A DNA stretch of 14,424 bases from Anaerolineae bacterium (GTDB lineage: Bacteria; Chloroflexota; Anaerolineae; JACIWR01), in the NCBI GenBank assembly GCA_021162125.1, contig JAGGZG010000387.1, forward strand, positions 1-14,424, written 5' to 3'. A model generated the notes under the pieces. It worked only from the letters and a program-made list of their open reading frames with translations, did not search any database and was not told the origin of the DNA. Of this stretch, positions 1 to 6,206 are shown piece by piece. The position numbers and the translations under genes were made by a program. Position 1 is the stretch's first letter. Every line of letters begins with the position of its first letter.

Positions 1-1
1 C

Positions 2-646
2 CCCACGACCGAACCGACCGAGACACCGTTCCCCACGGACACACCCGTTCCTCCCACCCCTGTGGTGGCTTTCACCGTGTATCCAGAGACGATAACCGCT
101 GGCGAATGTGCCGAACTGCGCTGGGACGTGGAGCACGCCCAGGCGGTCTACCTCGATGGCGAGGGAGTGGTAGGACACCAGGTCGAGCAGGTCTGTCCGG
201 CGCAGACCCGAACCTACGAGTTGCTGGTGATCAGCGCTGCCGGAGAATTCCGCTACCGGGTGACCCTCAACGTGGTGCAGCCCTCGCTGACACCTGTCCC
301 GACCCACACGCCTACGCCTATCCCGACACACACACCGGCACCCACTGCTACCAGACTTGCTACGGCGACGGCTATGCCCACTGCCACCCCTCTGCCGACG
401 GCCACACCGACGCCGACCGATACCGCGACACCCGTTCCCACTCTCACGCCACTGGTCACAGCCGCCCCATCCACGCCTGTGCCCGTGGTCGCGTTGGCCG
501 CCAGCCCAACGCCCGCAGTTCAGGTACACCGTTCTTTACCCTCGGCCACTGCTGTCCTGGGAATGTTAGAGTGGCCTATTTTCATCGGCTCTCTGGCCCT
601 TCTGGTCATCACCTATCTGCGCTGGCGGTTGGGCAAGAGAGGGTGA
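2..646 (+). CDS. Surface protein with Thr/Pro-rich stalk and C-terminal membrane anchor (5' end missing)
   Basis: The frame is open from the first bases of the window, so this is the C-terminal part of a longer protein; the GTG at 62 lies inside it and is probably not the start. The visible part begins with Thr/Pro-rich sequence. An all-beta, Ig-like segment of about 75 residues follows, with the short motifs PETITAGECAELRWDV, LDGEGVVGH and TRTYELLV, resembling repeats that cap bacterial extracellular proteins. Next comes about 70 residues of TPTPT-type low-complexity stalk, then one hydrophobic segment (WPIFIGSLALLVITYL) and a basic tail RWRLGKRG. This layout suggests a protein anchored at its C-terminus with its bulk outside the cell. 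Long Thr-Pro stalks of this type are common in Chloroflexota. No catalytic domain is visible, so the function is unknown. It shares strand with the next genes, but an inverted repeat and a promoter separate them. Confidence 0.7.
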   Translation, partial: PTTEPTETPFPTDTPVPPTPVVAFTVYPETITAGECAELRWDVEHAQAVYLDGEGVVGHQVEQVCPAQTRTYELLVISAAGEFRYRVTLNVVQPSLTPVPTHTPTPIPTHTPAPTATRLATATAMPTATPLPTATPTPTDTATPVPTLTPLVTAAPSTPVPVVALAASPTPAVQVHRSLPSATAVLGMLEWPIFIGSLALLVITYLRWRLGKRG

Positions 647-671
647 TATGTACCACTGAGCTACTGAGCGC

Positions 672-714
672 CGGATAGTCAAATCCAGCGGAAAGTGGCG
701 GATTTGACTATCCG
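672..714. repeat. Perfect 15-bp inverted repeat after the surface-protein gene
   Basis: Arms 672-686 (CGGATAGTCAAATCC) and 700-714 are exact reverse complements, separated by 13 bases. There is no T-run on either side, so it is not a classical intrinsic terminator. It could be a transcript-end stabilising hairpin, a REP-like dispersed element, or an operator close to the promoter at 741. Confidence 0.75.
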
Positions 715-740
715 CACGAGCGTTCCGCGAACTACTGAAT

Positions 741-769
741 TTGACATCTCTCCGGCTTTGTGGTATAGT
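741..769 (+). promoter_or_regulatory. Sigma70-type promoter for the cooT transcript
   Basis: TTGACA at 741-746 and TATAGT at 764-769 are separated by exactly 17 bases, close to the housekeeping consensus. Transcription should start near 776, giving a leader of about 148 bases before the ATG at 924. The leader opens with a small hairpin (GCCGGC at 777-782 and 788-793, loop ATGAA), and a second hairpin with a T-run follows at 820-862. Confidence 0.7.
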
Positions 770-813
770 CTACCCCGCCGGCATGAAGCCGGCACGTGAG
801 AGATCAGCCGATC

Positions 814-876
814 ATGAAGATCGCCGTCAGCCAGCCAGAAGGCTTGGTCAGGGCGATTTTTTATTGCGAGAGTTGA
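814..876 (+). CDS. Possible 20-codon leader ORF
   Basis: ATG at 814 opens a short frame beginning MKIAVSQPEG and ending YCES before TGA at 874-876. It runs straight through the hairpin and T-run at 820-862. The upstream ribosome-binding site is weak (GAGAG at 798-802). It could be a leader peptide coupled to attenuation, a remnant of a longer gene, or chance. No family is recognised. Confidence 0.2.
   Translation: MKIAVSQPEGLVRAIFYCES
820..862 (+). terminator. Terminator-like hairpin in the cooT leader (possible attenuator)
   Basis: The outer stem pairs ATCGCC (820-825) with GGCGAT (852-857). The inner stem pairs AGCC (833-836) with GGCT (841-844) around the tetraloop AGAA, with extra C-G pairs 831/847 and 832/846. 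Six T residues (857-862) follow directly. It lies between a strong promoter and cooT, so it could stop transcription conditionally. I could not match the leader to a known riboswitch, including the NiCo class. Confidence 0.5.
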
Positions 877-923
877 GCACGTTGAAAGGCCAGGTTGACG
901 CCGACTCACAGGAGGTGCAAGTC

Positions 924-1133
924 ATGTGTGAAGCAACGGTGTATCTGGGTAACGGCGGCGAGGAAAAAGAGATTATGCGCGACGTGGTGCTGGTGCAGCC
1001 GGAAGACGATGCCTGGTTGCTGGTCAGCCTGCTGGGCGAGCAGAAGCTGGTGCGGGGCACCATCAACCGGGTGGATTTCCTGAAGCACACCGTCCACCTG
1101 AGCCAGCCGCCGGAGACGGCCGTCGAGAGTTAG
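924..1133 (+). CDS. cooT: CooT-type nickel-binding protein
   Basis: A 69-residue protein starting MCEATVYL, the N-terminal signature of the CooT family. In Rhodospirillum rubrum, CooT belongs to the CO dehydrogenase (coo) operon and binds nickel as a homodimer; Cys2 is required. Cys2 is present here. The rest is a small beta-rich domain with VVLVQPEDDAWLLVSLLGE and the GTINRVDFLKHTVHL end. ATG 924 was chosen because AGGAGGT at 910-916 lies 7 bases before it and because the family starts at MCE; a longer reading from 741 would run through the promoter and leader. It sits upstream of a Nik/Opp-like transporter, which supports a role in nickel delivery. No CO dehydrogenase gene is in the window, so the enzyme it serves is unknown. 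A general metal-binding role remains possible. Confidence 0.75.
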   Translation: MCEATVYLGNGGEEKEIMRDVVLVQPEDDAWLLVSLLGEQKLVRGTINRVDFLKHTVHLSQPPETAVES

Positions 1134-1187
1134 TTAAGGGACTTCCAGAATTCAAATCGTCCCAAAATTCCGGCTACTACAGGTGAA

Positions 1188-1245
1188 GTGAAACGTAAAA
1201 CGTGAGGCACAATACGGCGCTAAATCATCACGCTTCACGTTTCAC
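1188..1245. repeat. Imperfect 18-bp inverted repeat (GTGAAACGT type)
   Basis: Arms 1188-1205 and 1228-1245 match in reverse complement at 16 of 18 positions; the core GTGAAACGT / ACGTTTCAC is exact. The AACGTGA-rich wording resembles small dispersed intergenic repeats common in environmental bacterial genomes. It lies between cooT and the solute-binding protein gene. There is no T-run directly after the right arm. Confidence 0.55.
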
Positions 1246-1313
1246 GCGAAATGGGGTAATTGTTTTTCTGGAATAGCCTAACTTCTTCACGTCAACAGCA
1301 CAGGCGATTGAAG

Positions 1314-1362
1314 GGCCATGAAGGCCGCAGAATTGGCTTGAAGCCGGGCGGCCTTCGTGGCC
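1314..1362. repeat. 15-bp inverted repeat with inner hairpin before the solute-binding protein gene
   Basis: Arms 1314-1328 (GGCCATGAAGGCCGC) and 1348-1362 match in reverse complement at 14 of 15 positions. The loop holds a second small inverted repeat, GGCTT (1335-1339) and AAGCC (1341-1345). CTCTTTA follows the right arm, a weak T-run. It may act as an attenuator or processing hairpin between cooT and the transporter, or be a dispersed repeat. Confidence 0.5.
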
Positions 1363-1409
1363 TCTTTAGGCTTCCACAGACGCACATTTGAATCAGAGAG
1401 GAATCTGCC

Positions 1410-3002
1410 ATGAAAACATTTCGCCGTATCCACACCACTCTATTCATCATCGGCTTGGTCGCCACACTGATATTGGTCAGCGGCTGCCAGGCCACAGCCA
1501 CTACACAGCCGACCACTCCCCCTGAGGGAGCGCAGGCAACGACCACCCCGCAGCCGACTACACCCCTCAAAAAGCCCCAGGAGTTGACTATCGGTCTAGG
1601 ACGTAATCTGTATTACGGTCCTAAAAAGTGGTATTTTCTGCATGGCTCTCTGGCAGTGTGGGAGCCGCTGGTCATCTTGGATAATGACATGGTTGCCCAG
1701 CCGGTGTTGGCCACGTCCTGGGAAATGAACGAAGATGGCACAGTCTGGACTTTCCATCTCCGCGAGGGAGTGAAATTCCACGATGGCACTCCTTTCAATG
1801 CTGATGCAGTGATACTGAACGTCCCCAAGCTCCAGGAAGAATACATGACTACCTTGCCCAATCTGGATTCTCTGGAAAAGGTGGACGACTATACAGTGCG
1901 CTTCATCATGAAAGAACCTACCCCCAACCTTCCCCAGCTCATCGCCTACTTCTCCAGCGCCATGATTTCCCCGCAGGCACTGGGTGAGGATGGACGGCCC
2001 ACCGCACCCATCGGCACCGGCCCGTTCAAGTTCGTGGAGTACATCGAGGACGACAGCATCATCCTGGAACGCAACGATGACTACTGGGGCGGGCCGGCCA
2101 AACTGGAACGGGTGATCTTCAAGTACATCCCCGACGCCACCACCCGCCTGGCCGCCCTCCAGACCGGGGAGATTGACGCCATCGCCGATGTGGGGTCGCT
2201 GCAACCGGAGCAGGCGTCCATCGTGGAGCAAAACCCTGACCTGGTCTTGTTGCAACAGGGTGTGGCTACCACACACTATCTGACCTTTAACTGCGGGAAG
2301 CCGCCTTTCGACGACGTGCGTCTGCGCCAGGCGGTCAGCATGGTCATTGACCGCCAGGGTCTGGTGGATAACACCCTGTACGGCTTCGGCGAACCCGGGG
2401 TCAGCGTCATCACCCCTCGCGCTAAGCAGTGGGTACGCACCGACGTCGCTCCCCGCTACGATCCGCAGGCGGCCAAAGCCCTGGCCGAGGAAGTGCTGGA
2501 TGGGGAACGGGTAGAGGCTAAGCTCATCCTGCACTCCGGGCTGCTGGGGCGCTGGCCTTACGAGAACATCAGCCAGATACTGCAAGCGGCTGCGGCCGAG
2601 CTGGGAATAGACGTCAAGATTGAGACCCTGGAGGGCGGGGCCTGGAACGAGGCCCTGAAAGCCGGCGACTACAATCTGACCATGATGCCCTACACCCTTA
2701 TGACCGGTGACCCTGACTTTTTCATGGGCCGCTGGGTGTGGAGTGAGGGCGACCTGAACCAGAGACGCAGCTACGGCTATGCCAACGAACGGGCCGATGA
2801 ACTGGTGATAGCCGCCATCTCCGAAATGGACCAGGCCGTGCGCAAGGAGTACTACGACGAGCTACAGGCCATCGTGGCCGAAGAGGTGCCTTTCACTCCC
2901 CTGTATCACGAAGTAACCATCTACGCTACCCGCAAGAACGTCAAAGACTTGCGCCTGGACGTCCAGTTCAAGCCCTCGCTGGACAAAGCATACATAGAGT
3001 AG
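1410..3002 (+). CDS. ABC transporter solute-binding lipoprotein, family 5 (nickel/peptide type)
   Basis: A 530-residue protein with an N-terminal signal (RRIH, then a hydrophobic stretch) and lipobox LVSG-C at Cys26, so it should be a lipid-anchored extracytoplasmic protein. A Thr/Pro linker covers residues about 27-57. The family-5 signature (DppA/OppA/NikA) is clear: PVLATSWEMNEDGTVWTFHL and REGVKFHDGTPFNADAV at about 98-133, APIGTGPFKFVEY near 195-210, and RNDDYWGG after it. The spacing of the NADAV and PTPNLPQL segments recalls NikA, and the CooT-type protein upstream favours nickel or a nickel complex as ligand. That ligand is an inference; peptides remain possible. AGAGAGGA (1395-1402) is a good ribosome-binding site 7 bases before ATG 1410. 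A perfect hairpin lies between its stop and the first permease, a common way to make more binding protein than permease. Confidence 0.85.
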   Translation: MKTFRRIHTTLFIIGLVATLILVSGCQATATTQPTTPPEGAQATTTPQPTTPLKKPQELTIGLGRNLYYGPKKWYFLHGSLAVWEPLVILDNDMVAQPVLATSWEMNEDGTVWTFHLREGVKFHDGTPFNADAVILNVPKLQEEYMTTLPNLDSLEKVDDYTVRFIMKEPTPNLPQLIAYFSSAMISPQALGEDGRPTAPIGTGPFKFVEYIEDDSIILERNDDYWGGPAKLERVIFKYIPDATTRLAALQTGEIDAIADVGSLQPEQASIVEQNPDLVLLQQGVATTHYLTFNCGKPPFDDVRLRQAVSMVIDRQGLVDNTLYGFGEPGVSVITPRAKQWVRTDVAPRYDPQAAKALAEEVLDGERVEAKLILHSGLLGRWPYENISQILQAAAAELGIDVKIETLEGGAWNEALKAGDYNLTMMPYTLMTGDPDFFMGRWVWSEGDLNQRRSYGYANERADELVIAAISEMDQAVRKEYYDELQAIVAEEVPFTPLYHEVTIYATRKNVKDLRLDVQFKPSLDKAYIE

Positions 3003-3007
3003 AAGGA

Positions 3008-3044
3008 GTAGAAACCTGCTTTCTCAGAGAAAGCAGGTTTCTAC
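3008..3044. repeat. Perfect 17-bp hairpin between binding-protein and permease genes
   Basis: Arms 3008-3024 (GTAGAAACCTGCTTTCT) and 3028-3044 are exact reverse complements around a 3-base loop CAG. No T-run follows, so readthrough into the permease at 3056 is likely. It could protect the 3' end of the binding-protein mRNA or partly terminate. The AGAAACC...GGTTTCT wording also resembles small dispersed palindromes found in many copies in some environmental genomes. Confidence 0.75.
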
Positions 3045-3055
3045 CCAATCAGGGA

Positions 3056-3997
3056 ATGAAAGTGCGACACTACCTGCTCCGCCGCGTGGTATCTCTGTTG
3101 CCGGTGATCTTCGGTGTGTCGCTGATCACTTTCGGACTGATGGGCCTGGTGCCCGGCGATCCGGCCGAGATACTGGCCAGCTACGGCAAGGAAACTGAAC
3201 CCACCGCAGAGGAGGTCGAAGCCGTCCGAGAACAATTGGGATTGGACCTGCCTCTGCCCGTCCGCTATGCCCGCTGGCTGGGGCGCGTAGTGCGCGGCGA
3301 TCTGGGCCGCTCCCTGTGTTCCGGCGAACCGGTTTGGCGTGAGATAACTGTGCGCTTGCCGGCAACGCTGGAATTGACTGCGGGGGGTATGGTCGTCGGG
3401 TTGCTCATCGCCTTGCCGGTGGGCATCCTGGCCGCCGTGAAACGAGATAGCATACTGGACCAACTCAGCCGCGCCCTGGCTTTGCTGGGCGCTTCTGTGC
3501 CCTCTTTCTGGCTGGGGATGGTCCTGATCTTACTCTTCGCCGTGCGCCTGGGCTGGTTGCCGGCCATGGGCCGGGGTGGGTTACGCCACTTCATTCTGCC
3601 CTCGTGCGCCCTGGGTCTGGGAGCCTCGGCCATCCTGATGCGCCTGATCCGGGCCAGCCTGCTGGAAGTGCTGGAGCAGGATTATATCCGCACGGCGCGG
3701 GCCAAAGGGCTGCGCGAGCGCGCCACAGTGTTGCGCCATGCTCTGAAACCCTCTTTGTTGCCGGTAGTCACCGTGCTGGGCCTGCAGTTCGGGAATCTGT
3801 TGGGTGGTGCGGTGATCATCGAAACTATCTTCGCCTGGCCGGGTCTGGGGATGTTCATCATCGAGTCTATCCTGGCCCGGGACTTCCCGGTCATCCAGGG
3901 GTTTGCCCTTTTCATGAGCCTGGTGTTCGTAGCCACTAATTTCGCTGTGGACGTTGCTTATCGCTGGTTGGATCCCCGGATTCAGTACGGGACGTAA
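3056..3997 (+). CDS. ABC transporter permease, NikB/DppB type
   Basis: A 313-residue inner-membrane protein of the DppB/OppB/NikB family. It starts with the usual MKVRHYLLRRVVSLLPVIFGVSLITF first membrane segment followed by LVPGDPAE. Further membrane segments lie near residues 107-127, 140-165, 178-198, 233-263 and 280-300. The EAA cytoplasmic loop that docks on the ATPase is DYIRTARAKGLRERATVLRHALKP (about 209-232), followed by the conserved ETIFAWPGLG. Length and order are normal for the family. ATG 3056 follows CAGGGA closely, so the ribosome-binding site is modest. The second permease gene begins 2 bases after the stop. With the upstream binding protein it forms an importer for nickel complexes or peptides. 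Confidence 0.9.
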   Translation: MKVRHYLLRRVVSLLPVIFGVSLITFGLMGLVPGDPAEILASYGKETEPTAEEVEAVREQLGLDLPLPVRYARWLGRVVRGDLGRSLCSGEPVWREITVRLPATLELTAGGMVVGLLIALPVGILAAVKRDSILDQLSRALALLGASVPSFWLGMVLILLFAVRLGWLPAMGRGGLRHFILPSCALGLGASAILMRLIRASLLEVLEQDYIRTARAKGLRERATVLRHALKPSLLPVVTVLGLQFGNLLGGAVIIETIFAWPGLGMFIIESILARDFPVIQGFALFMSLVFVATNFAVDVAYRWLDPRIQYGT

Positions 3998-3999
3998 GG

Positions 4000-4935
4000 A
4001 TGCGGATGCCTATGGAACAGACGTATCCCCTGATCAGACCGAGACATCGCGCACGAAGCCAGCCATACCGGGATTGGATCCGCAGGTTAGCCGCCATCAC
4101 CTCCGGCTTGCACTACCTACGACGCGCACCGGCCGGCTTTCTGGGGGCGCTGCTACTGGCGACTTTTGCGGTGGCCGCCATTGCTGCCCCTCTCATCGCG
4201 CCTTATGACCCGCTGGCCATTGACGTGAAGAATGGCTTGGCTGCTCCGAGTTGGACTCATCCCCTGGGTACCGATCACCTGGGGCGAGATGTGTTGAGCC
4301 GCCTGTTGTTCGGGGCGCGGGCCTCGCTGGGAGCAGCCGGAGCCGTGGTGCTTATCGTCACGGTGATAGGCGTCACAGTGGGCATGGTGGCCGGTTTCTG
4401 CGGCGGGTGGGTGGACGAGATCATCATGCGCCTGGTGGATACCGTGCTCGCCTTCCCATCCATCATTCTGGCCCTGGTGGTGGCCGGCCTGCTGGGACCG
4501 GGTCTGCGCAACGTGATGCTGGGCCTGACGATAGTGCGCTGGGCCGGCTGTGCGCGGGTGGTGCGCAGTCTCATTCTATCGCTGCGCGAGCGGGAGTTCA
4601 TCCTGGCTGCCCGCTGCGTGGGCGCTAGCAATTGGCGCATCATGACCCGCCACCTGCTGCCGAATGTGCTGGGGCCGGTCGTCGTCCTGACTACTCTGGA
4701 CCTGGGCAATGTCATCCTCAGCATATCGGGCCTGAGTTTCATCGGCCTGGGAGTGCAATTGCCTCACCCGGAGTGGGGAGCGATGCTCAATTACGGCCGG
4801 CCCTACATCCAGACCGCTCCCTTGCTCATGGTCTTCCCCGGCCTGGCCATTGCCCTGGCTGTATTGTCGGCCAACTTGTTGGGAGATGCCCTGCGTGATC
4901 TCCTTGACCCTCGCTACCGGCGGTACTTGTCCTGA
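4000..4935 (+). CDS. ABC transporter permease, NikC/DppC type
   Basis: A 311-residue permease, partner of the preceding one. It has the DppC/NikC N-terminal tail (about 45 hydrophilic residues), a first membrane segment at about 47-66, and the diagnostic HPLGTDHLGRDVLSRLLFGAR at 87-107. Membrane segments follow at about 111-133, 147-165, 226-244 and 275-294. The EAA loop is REFILAARCVGASNWRIMTRHLLPN (198-222), then GLSFIGLGVQLPHPEWGAML. The end, LLGDALRDLLDPR, is typical. Three in-frame ATGs (4000, 4006, 4012) follow AAGG at 3996-3999; 4006 has the best spacing, so the true start could be 2-4 codons later. Its stop lies 2 bases before the methyltransferase ATG. The ATPase subunits usual after such genes are absent. 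Confidence 0.9.
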   Translation: MRMPMEQTYPLIRPRHRARSQPYRDWIRRLAAITSGLHYLRRAPAGFLGALLLATFAVAAIAAPLIAPYDPLAIDVKNGLAAPSWTHPLGTDHLGRDVLSRLLFGARASLGAAGAVVLIVTVIGVTVGMVAGFCGGWVDEIIMRLVDTVLAFPSIILALVVAGLLGPGLRNVMLGLTIVRWAGCARVVRSLILSLREREFILAARCVGASNWRIMTRHLLPNVLGPVVVLTTLDLGNVILSISGLSFIGLGVQLPHPEWGAMLNYGRPYIQTAPLLMVFPGLAIALAVLSANLLGDALRDLLDPRYRRYLS

Positions 4936-4937
4936 AC

Positions 4938-5786
4938 ATGAACACTGAGGTGCACGAGTTGACCGCTTTACAGGAATGGCAGGAGCGGGTGGCCACCTGC
5001 CGCAGAGAGCGGGAAGAATCGGATGAGGAAGCGTGGCAGCGGCTGGCCCATTGGTACGATGCCTGGGTGCAGCACAACGACTACGTGGAACTCATCCTGC
5101 CCCGCCTGCTGCGGCACGCCGGGTCCACGGCGCGGGTGCTGGAGATCGGCCCCGGCAGCGGTGCCTTCACCCTGCCCCTGGCTTCTGCCGTGAGGGAGGT
5201 AGTGGCTGTGGAACCCTCGCCAACCATGCGCCAGGTGTTGGCCTGTAATCTGGCGAGGGCTGGCGTCACCAACGTACACATCATCCCCCGGCGCGTCGAG
5301 GAGGGGCTGGATAAAATAGACGGTTCCTTCGATCTGGCCCTGGCCTCGCACTCCCTCTACAACGTGGAGGCTATTGACGCTGTGGTGCGGGGGTTGGTGC
5401 GTCTGGCCCGCCACGTCGTCATCTTGATGGGCACCGGGGAGCAGCGAAAGTGGTACCAGACCCTGCATCGTCGCTTTAAAGGGAAAGAGCGGATACCCTC
5501 TCCTCACTTCCGGCACTTCTACGCCCTGCTGCTGGAGATGGGCATTTACGCCGATGTGGAGATTATCTGGACCAGCGCCAACTACGTCTACGATAGCGAG
5601 GAAGAACTGGTCGAGTGGTGGGCGCGGCATTTCCACCTCGACGAGAGTCACCGGGAGGAGCTACGATCCGCCCTGCTCCAGGTCGCCGAGTGGCGAGGGG
5701 ATCACATCGGCATCTACGACCGCCGCCGCACGGCGCTGGTCTGGATTGACGCAGAGCGCAGTCTGTTCTATACAGGCAGCACGTAA
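4938..5786 (+). CDS. Class I SAM-dependent methyltransferase linked to the transporter
   Basis: A 282-residue soluble protein. The SAM-binding motif I is VLEIGPGSGAFTLPLA (67-82), motif II ends in VVAVEPSP with acidic Glu92, and the later LALASHSLYNV segment fits motif IV. The N-terminal 60 residues are helical and charged, with an LAHWYDAWVQHNDYVELILP segment typical of small-molecule methyltransferases. The C-terminal half (for example YADVEIIWTSANYVYDSEEELVEWW) should shape the substrate pocket. The substrate is unknown. The gene starts 2 bases after the second permease, so it is very likely cotranscribed and may act on the imported compound or on a metal-binding small molecule; this is inference from position only. 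It stands where ATPase genes would be expected. No terminator is obvious after the stop. Confidence 0.8.
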   Translation: MNTEVHELTALQEWQERVATCRREREESDEEAWQRLAHWYDAWVQHNDYVELILPRLLRHAGSTARVLEIGPGSGAFTLPLASAVREVVAVEPSPTMRQVLACNLARAGVTNVHIIPRRVEEGLDKIDGSFDLALASHSLYNVEAIDAVVRGLVRLARHVVILMGTGEQRKWYQTLHRRFKGKERIPSPHFRHFYALLLEMGIYADVEIIWTSANYVYDSEEELVEWWARHFHLDESHREELRSALLQVAEWRGDHIGIYDRRRTALVWIDAERSLFYTGST

Positions 5787-5886
5787 CACACAACACGCAT
5801 CACGCCTGATCCCAGCAGGCCCATCAATGACAATGACTCGTTTTCACGTCTTTCATAACGCGGCCTCCTGCCGCAACCAATCTTTG

Positions 5887-5959
5887 GGACACGGATTCAC
5901 ACGGATTTTCACAGATTTTTATTTTTTCTCATCTGCGTTTATCCGTGCAATCCGTGTCC
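5887..5959. repeat. Dispersed inverted-repeat element (CACGGATT type) in gene-free stretch
   Basis: The 420 bases from 5787 to 6206 contain no convincing gene. GGACACGGATT (5887-5897) and AATCCGTGTCC (5949-5959) are exact reverse complements. The inner flanks CACACGGAT and ATCCGTGCA extend the match to about 19-20 bases with one gap. The centre is T-rich (5906-5928). From memory, this wording (ACGGATT...TTCACAGATTTTT...ATCTGCGTTTATCCGTG) recurs in multiple copies in many environmental bacterial genomes, so it is probably a non-coding dispersed repeat. Translated, it gives spurious peptides. Confidence 0.65.
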
Positions 5960-6046
5960 TAAAAAATTCTCGCGCATAACGCAAATCTTGTGGGGTAATT
6001 CTATAACCACACAAGTCAGCACTACCCACAAGGTGTTGGGGGAGAG

Positions 6047-6070
6047 AAAAAACGAGGGGTATCCCCTCGT
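6047..6070 (-). terminator. Hairpin with T-run reading on the minus strand
   Basis: ACGAGGGG (6052-6059) and CCCCTCGT (6063-6070) form an 8-bp stem with a 3-base loop. On the minus strand the stem is followed by six T (complement of A6047-6052), a classical intrinsic terminator form. An outer pairing GGGGAG (6039-6044) with CTCCCC (6072-6077) exists on the + strand. The nearest minus-strand gene upstream, mfnE, ends at 6901, so it could stop readthrough from the mfnDFE transcript before it reaches the nik-like genes. Confidence 0.5.
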
Positions 6071-6111
6071 ACTCCCCAGGGATTTGCTGCGCTATCCCGA
6101 AAATCACCACA

Positions 6112-6140
6112 TTTGCATTGGCCATGCCACGAGAGTATAA
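6112..6140 (+). promoter_or_regulatory. Sigma70-type promoter for mfnB
   Basis: TTGCAT (6112-6117) and a perfect TATAAT (6135-6140) are 17 bases apart. The -10 box sits inside a short palindrome, GAGTA-TAA-TACTC (6132-6144). The start would be near 6147, giving a leader of about 60 bases before ATG 6207. Confidence 0.7.
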
Positions 6141-6206
6141 TACTCGCCGAAGCGCGTTCTACCACGGGTAGTCAATCTGCTAAGAGCTGGAAAGAGGGAA
6201 TGTACT

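Noticed and set aside
253..474. Val/Gly-repeat protein on the minus strand
   Set aside because: It is only the antisense reading of the Thr-Pro stalk coding sequence.
741..923. Longer cooT start at 741 (130 codons)
   Set aside because: It would begin on the -35 box of the promoter and run through the hairpin; the MCE start with Cys2 and AGGAGGT is far better.
660..1409. NikR-type operator (GTATGA...TCATAC)
   Set aside because: I looked for it in the leader and gap regions and found no such pair.
1596..2585. Long open frame (329 codons) on the minus strand inside the binding-protein gene
   Set aside because: It is antisense to a clear family-5 binding protein, has no domain, and reflects third-position GC bias.
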